A stretch of DNA of 64,000 bases from Undaria pinnatifida (lineage: Eukaryota; Sar; Phaeophyceae; Laminariales; Alariaceae), in the NCBI GenBank assembly GCA_012845835.1, contig JABAKD010000023.1:9155840-9219839 (forward strand). The letters run 5' to 3'. Numbering within the stretch: position 1 is the stretch's first letter; the number at the start of each line of letters is the position of its first letter. The position numbers and the translations under genes are program-made. This document shows, piece by piece, positions 22,205 through 32,835 of the stretch. The notes under the pieces are model-generated. The model saw nothing but the letters and a program-made list of their open reading frames with translations, had not been told where the DNA came from and searched no databases.

Positions 22205-22755
22205 TGTTAAATAGTAGGATCCCCAAGGAATCCATCGGTTAAAGGTAGATGTTCATTACATAGTCAAATAAGCGTATGCAGAGTACTGGGTATGCTGTCG
22301 AATCATGACATAATGTGTTAGGAGTTGTTTATTCTGAGTATGGAAGAAGACACATATATGGTACTGCGTTCCACGACGTAATAACGCGTTGGCGGGTCGC
22401 GTGCGTAAGATCAAAGTGTTGACTGGATCACGTGCGCAAGAACGAAACGTTTACTATGTCACGTGCGTAAGCGTGACCTGGATGTCGTATGTAGTGGATA
22501 CTACCATACGAGATAATTTGTTGCAATAATAAGGAAGAGACACGAGTGCTTGCACATTGAGTTCACTCTTCACATCTTCATCTGAACTTGGACAGTTCAT
22601 AGTGACATAGGTTTTTGTTGGCCCAGCAAGAGCCCATTTAAAGTGATCCACCATCGTCTAAACCATCACCAGTCAGGCTCGAGCTCGTCTCGTCACGACT
22701 ATGTGTTGGCGTCTCTGAAGACCGTCATCGGTCAGGCACCGCCACCTTTCTAACA
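22205..22755 (+). repeat. copia 5' LTR
   Basis: 551 bp, TG...CA ended. It is matched along its whole length by 28096-28639. The sequence immediately after it, TGTTATGAGCCTCGG, weakly resembles the initiator-Met primer binding site common in copia elements; that assignment is tentative. Confidence 0.92.
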
Positions 22756-22907
22756 TGTTATGAGCCTCGGTAGCGTGTAACACGCAGCGCATGAACACCC
22801 CTTGCGGTGGAGCACAAGACTGGTGTTTTTGCTGAATACTACGCAAGAAACTTGGAACCCAACGTGAGTCGAGTCGAACGGCACTGGAACAACGTGCACG
22901 AAGAAAA

Positions 22908-23240
22908 AGAAAGCCCGGCGGACAGACCGGCAAGCTTCAGGCGATCTGCGTACAAGATCGAGCTGAACTAGAAAAGGAAGCCCGGCGGACAGACCGGCAC
23001 GCTTCAGGCGATCTGCGTACAAGATTGAGCTGAACGAGAAAAGGAAGCCGGGTGGACAGACCGGCACGCTTCAGGCGATCTGCGTACAACAACGAGCTGA
23101 ACGAGAAAAGGAAGTTCGGTGGACAGACCGGCACGCTTCAGGCAATTTGCGTACAAGTTCGAGCTGAAAGAAGAAAAAAAAAAGCCAGACGAGCGGATTG
23201 GCACGCCTCAGGCGTCCCACGGGCAGGATCGAGCTGAGTT
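22908..23240 (+). repeat. 67-bp tandem repeat in the copia leader, five units
   Basis: The unit begins GAAGCCCGGCGGACAGACCG and contains CTTCAGGCGATCTGCGTACA and CGAGCTGAACGAGAAAAGG. Four good copies start near 22910, 22977, 23044 and 23111, and a diverged fifth runs to about 23240. At 67 bp the unit is not a multiple of three. It lies between the LTR and the gag start, so it is untranslated leader. Confidence 0.9.
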
Positions 23241-23295
23241 CCGGAGTAAACACGACGGCACAGGCCAGCACAAGCATCGCATTCAGAGCAGTCAT

Positions 23296-24622
23296 GGAGG
23301 AGTCCGCTTACGTGGTGGGATCAACCATGAGGAATATTCCCAAATTTGATGGGGCCAAACCGGAGAACTACCGTGAATGAAGCTCAAAGACCCGCGTAGT
23401 CTTGTCTATGTCAAACAAAGACGTGTTTGATGTTCTGAACGGATCGGTTGAACCGGTGCCAGCAATAACGGACAGACGCTTGCTACGATAGAGGTGCACT
23501 ACGTTTCTCTGAGGTTCCTCAATTTGGGAGCTTGAGACCTCTCTCAACAACTGATTTAGAGAAAACAAAAGTGCTACCTACCGGATAAACAAGCCCACGG
23601 TCTCGGCACTCAACAAGAACCATGCACAAAAATAATGTGCCCTATTTCCGACGGTGTTGGAGCTTCGCCATTCAGAAACCAATTCACACGAAAAGTGCTA
23701 CCTCTATCGTAGAACGCGTCGACAGTGACACCCCGGACACTCCGACGACTTTGGTGGAAATTCAGCACTGAAAGCGGGCGTTCGAGATCCTCTTCTCCGC
23801 ACGTTACTTTGTCACTAACGGCCCTGCAGCTACACTAGTTTGACAATATGAAGACAGGACTTCGGCGGGGAGTCTGGGACACGGACAGAAGGCGCGGAAC
23901 ACTTTGTACACCAAGTGCACTAGCAACATCAAGGAAGCACGGCGGGCCTGCTACGAGAAGATTGTGAATTTCCGGATGGAAAAATAGCAAGACCCTGATG
24001 AATATACCATCAAGCTAATGGACATTTGAGGGGGGCTTCATAAAAAGGGAGAGGGAATTTCGGACGAGAGGTTTGTAGACATTTTATTGCAAGGCCTGAC
24101 CGACGACTACGAGTTCCAAAAGATGACGAGCTTCACAGCCCAAACTGCATTAACGAGACTCAATCAATGATGAAAAACTTGTACATCGACCGACTCTTGA
24201 GACCAGGACATGCAAACAAGCTAGCCGGCAGAGGAGCGGCATTGACAACCATCAAAGGAGCACGGAAGGTACGATGGTACAACTGCCAAAAATTTGGACA
24301 TATCAAGCAAGACTGCACAGGCAGCAAGAAGGAGCGATCTGCTACACCAAAATGGTGCTCGCTACACAACTCTACAACACACAGCGATGTCGAGTGCAAC
24401 GCTCAGAAAGGGAAGCCCAATACGGAGAACCAACCACAGAGAGAAGTACAAAGTGCTCACAGGGCGACTGAGTCGACCGCGACGGAAGAAGAAGGCGACT
24501 TCGGGAATGCCTTCGTGACGTCTGGGTGGACCTCATCAGCAGAGGTTCAGGGAACTGCGCAGACAACCAAGACAACGCAGATATTAGTGCTGGCACATCC
24601 ATACCTGCTCCGAAAACATTGA
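23296..24622 (+). pseudogene. gag: copia gag (nucleocapsid) remnant, interrupted by a MITE
   Basis: The frame starts MEESAYVVGSTMRNIPKFDG, typical of copia Gag openings that lead into an FDG/NY block. It soon hits stops and is split by the MITE at 23475-23720. Fragments recognisable as the Gag helical domain follow (for example FVDILLQGLTDDYEFQKM near 24075). The clearest part is 24167-24622: a zinc knuckle WYNCQKFGHIKQDC, then WCSLHNSTTHSDVEC, a second Cys/His segment usual in this family. The first Cys of the knuckle is Trp (TGG), so the C-x2-C-x4-H-x4-C motif is broken. At least four in-frame stops and frameshifts make this a pseudogene. Confidence 0.85.
23475..23720 (+). mobile_element. 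MITE copy 5, inserted in copia gag, with 4-bp target duplication
   Basis: 246 bp, GACGCTTGCTACGATAGAGG at the left and CCTCTATCGTAGAACGCGTC at the right, flanked by GACA on both sides (23471-23474 and 23721-23724). The gag coding frame resumes after it. This is the best case in the window for the TSD length of the family, and it dates the MITE after this copia insertion. Confidence 0.9.
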
Positions 24623-24885
24623 CCATGCTGGCGGATAGTGGAGCATCCGGGCACTACTTTGATGATGAACTTCACCTGGATCTGAAGAACAAATTACTAT
24701 TCTACAAGCAACTCAAGAGACCCCACAAGATAGTAGCCGCAGGACGACAAGTTTTACTAGGAACGGCCACTGGAACGGTTTCGGGGAAAAATCATCGACA
24801 TGTGGAAGGTAACAAACATCAGGTTAATTTTGAAGGCTTGATTGTGCCTGGGCTGGGGCATCACCTTTTCTCCACAAGCAGCTAA
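24526..24885 (+). pseudogene. copia aspartic protease remnant
   Basis: The frame contains LADSGASGHYF, the copia-type protease signature with catalytic Asp in D-S-G-A-S, followed by a beta-rich segment ending GLGHHLFSTSS, the usual close of the protease domain. It is in a different frame from the upstream zinc-knuckle frame, so a frameshift separates them. The residues through the active site are intact. The protease would cut the Gag-Pol polyprotein. It ends at a stop at 24883-24885, where integrase would begin in an intact element. Confidence 0.85.
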
Positions 24886-25203
24886 GACCGGGAACACCAA
24901 TATAATCGACTCTCGTCCGCGTCTGCTGCAAAATCATCATGTCCTGCCACTACAGTTTACACCCGCTGGACGAGAACCTGGAGCTGCTCTCCTTTGACCT
25001 CGAGACGACTCGGACAGGAGCTTTGCCGACGGACAACGAACTCGGAGGCGCAACACGTAAGGGCCCATGCTCAAGTGGTGCCGTAACTCCGGTCTCACAC
25101 GAAGGTCTAAACCCATACCAGCAGCGAGAACTGCGTAACCTGTGATTACTCACTAGCCCAATGGCAAGTGACGCAGATGTGTCGCACGACAAAGCAAACG
25201 TGA

Positions 25204-26461
25204 TGGAATACGCGCTGGTAGCTGAGACCGAACGCTGGTCAGATGGAGTACAAGAACAGGATGGAAGTATACCTTGACTACACCCTAGCTGCTGGAAACC
25301 CCGTCTCTGAGCACAGTTCAGATGAGGAGGTCATAACGATCCCAAACACATTCAAGGAGGCGATCGAATCGCCGCTAGTGACCAAGTGGAAAAGAGCCAC
25401 AAACAAGGAGATGGACAGCCTCCAGAAATACGCAATCTTTGACCTGGTAACTCCAGCCTCAGTACCACCGTAGCACCAGGCGATCGGGACCAAATGGGTC
25501 GTTAAGGTTAAAGCCGATCACACGCTGTGGTAGAGTTGCGGTTCAGGACTAGGGACAAGTACCAGGAATCGACTGTGGCTGCACATATGCACCAGTATGC
25601 CGCATCCAGAGCATCCGCATGTCCCTCGCCATAGCTGCGAGTGAAGACTGGAAAGTATCCCAGCTTGACGTACAGACGGCGTTTCTAAACGCCGAGGTAC
25701 AGGAGGAGGTGTATGTGAAGACTCCTCCAGGCTACGAATCGCTTGACGCTACAACTGGACGTCCCAATGTGATGAAACTCAAGAAGAGCCTATACGGACT
25801 TCTTCAAAGCCCTCGGAACTGGTTCAACACCATCGGCGATTCATTGAGAGACATGGGGTTCACAGCGACTGCGTCTGATCCATGTGTCTACATCTTCGAC
25901 TCAGACGACAACCTCAGCATTCTGACCATGGACGTAGACGACCTCCTTCTTCTTGGAGGAGACACGCTGCTACTGAAGGACCTTAAAAGCCAGCTGACGG
26001 ACCGATTCGCCATGACCGTCATGGGAAACGTCTCGATGGTGCTAGGCATGCAAACCACGGAAGACAGGGAGGCTAAGATTCTGACCATTAGCCAAGAGCA
26101 TAACGCCAAGTCAATCCTGGCGCGATTTGGTATGGCAGAATGCAACCCAGTGCACACGACGGGAGCGGGAGCGGAGTTGTTTCTCAAGCAGCGCGAAACG
26201 ATGCTGCTAGACTCTACGGGCATCCAAATTCACCAGGCAATCACGAGGTCTCTGAAGTTCCCGAGCCAATGCACGCGCTACGATATAACCTACGCCATCA
26301 ACCAACTGGCCCGGGCCATGAGAATGCCATCCAAACTACACATGACAGCAGCAAAGTATCTTCTCCGCTACCTAAAGGGAGATATGGGCCTGGAATTCAC
26401 GCTAAACAGAGTGTTTCGAAATGACCGGGTATTGCGATGCGAGCTGGGGAAACAACCCTGA
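25204..26461 (+). pseudogene. pol: copia reverse transcriptase
   Basis: The N-terminal part (25204-25473) has the typical FKEAIESPLVTKWKRATNKE segment and ends in a stop, then KWVV, then a frameshifted stretch. From 25619 a 280-codon frame carries the RT core: VSQLDVQTAFLNAEVQEEVY (palm aspartate), LKKSLYGLLQSPRNW, and ILTMDVDDLLLLGGD, the catalytic box. The family consensus is Y-V-D-D; here the first residue is Asp, so it reads D-V-D-D. Downstream come KYLLRYLKG and the approach to RNase H. It synthesises cDNA from the element RNA in intact relatives. The stops and shifts at 25473-25619 and 26461 disable it. Confidence 0.9.
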
Positions 26462-26881
26462 CAACGGCAAGTCAACCTCCAGCTACTTGTTCATGCTGGC
26501 TGGGGGCCCACTGAGCTTCAAGATTGCGCTCCAGAACGTGACGGCGCAGTCGACTCTGGAGGCGGAGCTCATCTCAATGGCGCACGCGAGCATGAGGCGG
26601 TGTGTCTATCCAACATGATGGCCGAGGTGGAATTTGAAAAGCTGCTTGAAAGTGTATCGCTCTTTGGCGACAATACCGGAGCCCTACACATAACAGGAAA
26701 CAGCACCTACAGCTCTCGCACAATACACATCGCTGTGCGCTTCTTTCACTTAAAGGAGCTTGTCAAGGACGGCATAATCACCATCCACCACGTAGAAAAA
26801 CAAAAACCGCTGGCCGACGTAGGGGATAAGTTCCTCACGAAGAACACGCATCGGCACCTACTGAACCTTATCGCGGCATAG
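26421..26881 (+). pseudogene. pol: copia RNase H remnant
   Basis: It consists of two frames. 26421-26618 has GYCDASWGNNPDNGKSTSSY, the RNase H start with its catalytic Asp, then a segment ending TLEAELISMAHA with the catalytic Glu. 26600-26881 has LFGDNTGALHI (catalytic Asp) and then HIAVRFFHLKELV and DKFLTK, the standard copia C-terminus. One frameshift near 26600 separates them. Catalytic residues appear conserved. The family role is degrading the RNA strand of the RNA-DNA hybrid during reverse transcription. Confidence 0.88.
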
Positions 26882-27039
26882 ACTACACCACAAGAAATGG
26901 GATTAAGGAGGAAAAGAGCAACCCAAGATCGACCCGAAGGAAGAGATACCACAATGACGACGACAATGAGTACAGCACGTCAAGAAAAGACAAAGAGTAA
27001 AGGGAGTAATCCAAGATCGACCTGAACGGAGACCAAGTT

Positions 27040-27856
27040 ATGACGAAAAAATGCCGATTCTATAAATGCAGGGATTCGACAGCGAGATGGATCGATATCA
27101 GGAGGAGCCATTTGGACGAAGGCACACATCATCACCCCTTTTTAATAGATCAACTCTACACCATATCCGACAACCAGGAATGCGAGGAGGCTCACGCTGG
27201 GGATATTTCCGACGACCGTATAGCTACGAGATAAGAATGGCGAACACGCTTGTACGACAGGCTTCCTTTGTTGGAAGAAAACTACATAGAAAAGGCAGCG
27301 GCGGAGATCGCCAACTGGACCATCAAGCAAGACGTCGAAGACTACTCCGATAAGTCATTGGAACGTTTGTGTGGAACGTGATAGAAAGAGGGAAATATGA
27401 GGACTTGATGGAAGCACAGCGATTCTGTGCGTTTCTCACCAGCGCATGGGCCAAAGCTGTCACCCCAAGTTCACATCAGATGGTCTCAGCTCGAAAATTT
27501 CTCGATAGCAACGTGCAGGCCAAGGAGTTCGACCGCGAACGGGGGGCGTGGAAGAAGTATTATCTAGAGAAGCTCAGGAGCAGGAAGAAGAATGCGGGTG
27601 CAGCCTTAGTCGTACGAAGGCTAGACTCGAAAGAGAGAACCAAGCATGTCTAGTGGAACTTACACACAAACGGTTAGCAGTAGTGCATGATGTTAGAGCA
27701 GAAACAACGCAGACCACGTCGGAAGTGACGGAGGCGATTGCCCATCTAGCCGAAGATACCATTGGATCTATAACGTCCACCGTGACGTGTAAAGTTAGAG
27801 CTGGGTTGCACAACATCGCTAGAGAAAACCTACCGGCCAACGGGGGTAGGCAGTAG
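27040..27856 (+). pseudogene. extra ORF region between copia RNase H and 3' LTR, unknown
   Basis: Copia elements normally end soon after RNase H; here about 1.2 kb intervenes. Several frames look protein-like though broken: 27040-27234, then about 27241-27380 (ending KSLERLCGT), then 27369-27653 with a charged helical segment (FDRERGAWKKYYLEKLRSRK), then another frame to 27856 with ETTQTTSEVTEAIAHLAEDT. Together they suggest one decayed helical, coiled-coil-like product of roughly 200-260 residues. I recognise no domain and no envelope-like features. It may be an additional ORF as in some copia lineages, or captured host sequence. Confidence 0.4.
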
Positions 27857-28095
27857 AATGACCTTCGGAGGATCTAAAACATAGCGTACGCAGGCTGAGC
27901 AGAAAGAGGAGGCTACACTCTGACACAATCATGTTTCTGCAAGTAATGCCTCAGACAAGGAAAGTAGAGTAAAGCTGAGCCAAGAAAGATGACACGCTCT
28001 GGCATGGTATTGGTTGGCAAACTACTGCTCAGACCAGCATATTACAAGGGTGAATATGGCCTACCATATTTGGTGCGGTAATTGCACCTGAAGAG

Positions 28096-28639
28096 TGTTA
28101 AATAGTAAGATCCACAAGGAACCCACCGGTTAAAGGTAGATGTTCATTACATAGTCAAATAAGTATATGCAGAGTACTGGGTATGCAGTCGAACCATGTG
28201 TTAGAAGTTGTTTATTTTGATATATGAAAGAGGACACACATATGGTACTGCGTTCCACCACGCAATAACGGGTTGACGGGTCACGTGCGTAAGACCGAAG
28301 TGTTGACTAGATGGCGTGCGTAAGATCGAAGCGTTTGCTACGTCATGTGCATAAGATTGATCTGGGTGTCGTATGTAGTGGATACTACCATACGAGGTAA
28401 TTTGTTACAGTAATAACGGAGAGACACGAGCGCTTGCGCATCGAGTTCACTCTTCACATCTTCATCTGAAATTCGACAGTTCATAATGACATAAGTTTTT
28501 GTTGGCCCAACGAGAGCCCATTTAGAGTGGTCCACCATCGTCTAAACTATCATCAGTCAGGCTCGAGCTCGTCTCGCCACGACCCTGTGTTGGCGTCTCT
28601 GAAGACGGTCATCGGTCAGGCACCATCACATCTCTAACA
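28096..28639 (+). repeat. copia 3' LTR
   Basis: 544 bp, matching 22205-22755 from TGTTAAATAG to TAACA with scattered substitutions and small deletions. The base composition just upstream (GCACCTGAAGAG) does not form an obvious polypurine tract. Confidence 0.92.
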
Positions 28640-29785
28640 CCACGTCCCCGCTCCGTTGATGACTCAGGTTCCGCTGGAAAGTAACGTTTGGCGTGATGAC
28701 GCGGCGCCGGGCGCTATGCCAACATTCCCGAACTTTGGTTGTACACGTTACCGGCGAAGGTATGGGCATTCCGAATGCTCAAACCTCCCCGGTACAAGCG
28801 GCTCGTGTGCCACTCCTCAACCACCCCCGGTGTGCGACCTGTCGACGGCGAGTGGTGGGTCCGTGGGTACGACACCGCCAAGGGGAGGCTGTTCGTGATA
28901 GCGGCCGTGTGTATCGACTGAGTTGCGGTAGAACATCTGATTGGATCATTTGAACAGCGGAACTGTCGATCTGAGGTTGCCAAGCCAGCACACAGGAATA
29001 ATCGTTGTGGTGCTGCGGTAGTTCGGTAGATTGTACCTGGTACACACCTAGGGATTATACATTGGTCCGTAGGAGTATGTATGGTACATCGGACAATTGT
29101 CAGGTGGAATACTCCCGTATTGTTGCTAGAGGTCGGATTAACGGCTTATTGCCGTGATCGGTACGTTGCATTGGTGTTAAGGTATTAGTGGGGTATTAGT
29201 CCGCTTGATCACTTGCAAAAGGCTAACCAACAGCTTTACCCAAACTAAGCCTTATAAACACTCTTCCCCCATGAAACGGCGGGATAGCAGGTCAGCCGGA
29301 TATACGGGCGGACCTGTCAATATCCAAGCCGTTTAATTTCCTGGGGATACCGGGGAGAGTTTTATTCAAGTTCGACATGGGGAAAGTCTGAAAAAGTTTA
29401 TTATGGTGGATGTAGGATTTGCACCCACGACCCAAAAAAACCCATGGGCTGTCGACGACGCGATTTTTTAGGCTGTAGGCGGGGACACAGAGTACCCCCT
29501 GCAGGTCTGTCAATTGAGCAGGTCCTCGGAGAGTACTCACTTTCTTTTTTCTTTTCCTGTAGAGACGCTGCTTTATTCGATTCCACCAGAGCCCCGGATA
29601 GCTTCTGAGATCGGGCGCACGTGCCTCCGATCCATTTCCTAACTTTCCCGAATATAAAACGCCAACCTTATCATACAAAACCCATCAAAATGATCTCAAA
29701 TTTGGATAACTACAGGCCTTTCAAGGCCGTATCTTAACACTTTCGGTTGTGTGCATTTGTATTTCGGCATCCAACGCTGCTTATA

Positions 29786-29912
29786 CTTTAAATACTCGGA
29801 GTATTTCAGGATTCAATACTACGAGGTGCAGTAATACTCGCAGTATTTCAGGGTTTTATACTGCGAGGCACTGCTGGTTAGATTATTACTCGGAGTATTT
29901 TACTCGAACAGT
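29786..29912. repeat. ~45-bp repeat with palindromic TACTCGGAGTA core
   Basis: Two and a half units with the core AATACTCGGAGTATTTCAGG, near 29791, 29840 and 29887. The core TACTCGGAGTA is an imperfect palindrome, so each unit can also pair with itself. Confidence 0.7.
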
Positions 29913-30107
29913 AATCTGCTGTGCATACTATATCCAAGTTATTACGGCTGAGACTTCTGCGTGCTAAGTACCGCATCGATAAACGACATCTAACAGACTT
30001 AATATAACTGTCTGTTGTACGAACAACTCGCAATGTATACCAGATTATATTTAAGTGTTATCAAGTAACGACATGATGGATACTGACAAGTAGCATCTCT
30101 AACATAA

Positions 30108-30245
30108 TAATATTAGTAGTACCAGTAGTAGGAGTCAGTAGTATCAATAGTAACAGCAGCAGTAGTAGCAGCAAAAATAGTTGCAGCAGTAGCAGCAGTA
30201 GCAGTAGTAGCAACAGTAGGATAGATGGCGGCGGTGATGGTGGTT
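30108..30245. repeat. AGT/AGC trinucleotide-rich tract
   Basis: Interrupted runs of AGT, AGC and ATA triplets, then GGCGGTGATGGTGGTTGTTG. A decayed microsatellite. Confidence 0.8.
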
Positions 30246-31163
30246 GTTGCTGTTGCTGCAGCCAAGATAAGAGCTCGCGAGGCATTAGAGCTGTCATAAC
30301 GGTATGTCCCGCAATCATACACCTGGTATGTACTAAGCCATGTTAAAAGTATGAACCTTGTATTCAAATCTAAGTTGATGCGCAGTCTATTCGCACGAAT
30401 AAGATATGCTGTTGAATCTTAAGTTGAATCTTACGTTGAATCTTCGGTGTAACCTAGATGTAAACGTAGATTTGAGTATGTTAAGGTTGTCCCGTTGTCC
30501 CGGTATTCTACCGTACTACGGGCATTGTTCCGTGATGATCAGGTGGTGATGCAACCCACCATGATCACTCTCCCAACTCTCTCAACTCTCCCAACTCTCC
30601 TTCTCTTCCCTCTTTCTCTGCTTTCTTCTTCTCTTTTTGGCCTCAAGCGCCCTTTCCAAACTATCTTTTTTCTTTCTTATCACAAGTGATCTTCACAGAC
30701 ACTTCGGTATTGTGTTCACAAGCTATTCACAAGCCATACATTTGCAGTTAACAACAATGGGTCACGAAACAAGAGCCGCTGTTCCGGCTCGTCACGAGTT
30801 GCTCATAAACGGGGGTACCCACTGCATTCAGTACGCATTGAATGGCACGCACAGTCGCCTGCAAAAGCACCCCCCAGCTCGAAACGTCGAGACTCTTCGT
30901 CATAAGCTAAGCGCACCTTTACGATACGATACGATACCGCTATCTGTACAGCAGCAGTACTGCTGTAGTTACTAATGTAAAGAGTTGGACGATACGATCT
31001 GCCTCTCACTGCTGTGTGTTCTTCATGGCGTCCCGTGTGGAAGGTTGTAAGCGAGCAGCTCCCCCAGTGTGCCAAGATCCGCGAGGAAGGAGAGAGGGAG
31101 GAAGGAAGAGGGGATTGATTGCTTCATTTCGGATGCGCCTCGGCATGCAATGACAAAGACGAC

Positions 31164-31192
31164 GCAGTAGTAGTAGTAGTAGTAGTAGTAGT
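31164..31192. repeat. (AGT)n microsatellite
   Basis: About nine clean tandem AGT triplets. Confidence 0.9.
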
Positions 31193-31654
31193 ACCAGACG
31201 AGGGTATAGAGGAACGAACGAGAAATCATTATTCAAGGTTTCTGCGCTGACGCGCAACGCTAAGTCATAGCAATTCCAAGACCATTGGACCACGGAGGGT
31301 CGGTCGAAGCGAAGTTACCGTTTGGTCGTGATATTAGCGCCAAACTAGTACCTGATATGTACGAAATTACATAACAGGGCTGACGACTGACGCCGGAACG
31401 AATATCAAAACAGAAAGCGACGTCTACACCTATCCTACGTCAGCGATATTAATGTATTTTCCGTCAGATCTACAGCAGCCCTGTCCCCCGTAGATAGTAG
31501 ACATTTAGAAAACTAGCCTTAAAGAACTCTAGATTAACGACAATATAAGTTAATACTACACTAGTAATCGGCGAAGTGCCGGCGTGTGTCACAAGAAACA
31601 ACCACTCTATAACGGCAACTAGCACCGCTCATTTACTGCCTACTATGGTTGTTT

Positions 31655-32015
31655 CAAATGGTCCCCGAGGGGCATGCAGGGCTGTCGGCGTTGGGAAGCG
31701 TTCTCTTCATGGTTTCCGGTGTCTCTGAGCATCTCTCCTCTGGCTCGCTGCCTAGACATAAGGTCGACATTACTCTAAAGGAATGCTATAGGGCAGGCAG
31801 GCGGTGCAGAGCAGTGAACGATGTGGGGTGTCCTGCGTGGACCATCACCGCTGTCACCTACATTCTCGCCCACGTATGACGACCTTGATGTGACTTTGAA
31901 ATCTATGGTAGCCTTTACCCTGACTGTGGAATCTACCATCACCTGGTTGCACCCCAACCATGACATTTTTTAACGTCAAATCCATAGAATATCTATCTAT
32001 GAAGAGCACTCTTTA
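31655..32015 (+). repeat. duplicated segment Y, copy 1, with a conserved short frame
   Basis: It matches 34947-35285 along its length, with differences at roughly one base in five. Both copies keep an open frame ending at aligned TGA codons. Here it is about 31658-31879, containing VPEGHAGLSALGS and RAVNDVGCPAWTI. The visible length differences inside the frame look like multiples of three (for example CACCGCTGTCACC against CACCGTCAC). That hints at past coding constraint. No domain is recognised. Confidence 0.6.
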
Positions 32016-32341
32016 ACATTAGCCCACCCTGAATAGCCGTAGATTCAGATCGCATGACAATCCAAGGATGGCAACAAAACAGTCAGAATTTGGAAAGGAA
32101 ATCGAAGATGCGGTTGTTGGAAACTAACGAAAATGAGGATATAGATTTCCCCGCACCTCATAATGAGACTAAGATACCTCAATTCAAGATATAAACTACT
32201 GTGATGGAGCTCACAACCGTCAGAGCTCGAGGTCGGGTAGTATACCAGTAGCAATCGATCTACGAAAAACTAAACTCCTAGGGCGAGGCTACTAAGCGCA
32301 AGGATGCTAGGCACCCCAAGCGAGGCCAAAACTCTTGCCTT

Positions 32342-32835
32342 CGGAAGACGAGAGTGGTGATGTGGGATTTCTAGTATGACAGTTACATATCAGGTTTGTG
32401 GCGGTTCGGGCAATTGGCCTATTGTGGGATACCTAGTACTATGGCTGGCATATTGATGGTAGACTGTGAGCACCTATCTATGCACAAACGACGCGTGCTA
32501 CGGTAGAAGTAGCACGTTTTGAAAATTATGTTTTTCGAATGACGGGGGTGCTTAACACAAAACCGTCGGAAATGTGCCATTATTTTGCATTATTCTTAGT
32601 ATGTACCTATAGGCCATGTGCTTCTTCATCTGGTAGCACTTTTATTTTTCTGTCGTACCAGGTTGTGGGAGAGGTCTTGAGCTCCCAAATGAAGGAACCC
32701 CAGAAAACGTGGTTCACCTCTATCGTAGAACGCATCGAGCTCACTTCTCGACTTGCCTCTACCCTGTTAGGACGTGTGGGAGACAAACACAATGACTTGA
32801 AACCTACCTGCTTGGAACCAATGAACACTCTAGAG
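32342..32835 (+). repeat. duplicated segment X, copy 1 (contains a MITE)
   Basis: It matches 34650-34900: the block CTATTGTGGGATACC and, after the MITE, CGACTTGCCTCTACC with GGACGTGTGGGAGAC. The 247-bp MITE at 32490-32736 is absent from the other copy. Confidence 0.8.
32490..32736 (-). mobile_element. MITE copy 6, reverse
   Basis: Left end GACGCGTGCTACGGTAGAAG, right end CACCTCTATCGTAGAACGCA. The interior has AAACCGTCGGAAATGTGCCA and GGGAGAGGTCTTGAGCTCCC, the family landmarks in reverse. Flanks AAAC and GAGC each differ by one base from GAAC, which is what the empty paralogue has at that point (about 34784-34787). Confidence 0.88.

Larger units (their letters stand above)
22205..28639 (+). 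mobile_element. Ty1/copia LTR retrotransposon, complete ends, coding decayed
   Basis: Two ~550-bp LTRs (22205-22755 and 28096-28639) begin TGTTAAATAG and end TAACA, and are flanked by identical CCACG (22200-22204 and 28640-28644). That is a 5-bp target duplication, so both ends are original. The order is leader repeats, gag, protease, reverse transcriptase, RNase H, extra ORF region. The integrase that should lie between protease and RT is missing. Many stops, frameshifts and a MITE insertion in gag show it is inactive. The LTRs differ by substitutions and small indels, so it is not recent. Confidence 0.93.
28645..31640. other. no gene recognised; simple repeats inside
   Basis: Short overlapping frames without motifs. 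Notable content is listed separately: a palindromic repeat near 29786, microsatellites near 30110-30240 and 31159-31195, and a tRNA-like T-arm near 29404. Confidence 0.4.

Noticed and set aside
22756-22770. A firm primer binding site for the copia element
   Set aside because: TGTTATGAG only partly matches the usual initiator-Met complement, so it is mentioned in the LTR entry but not called.
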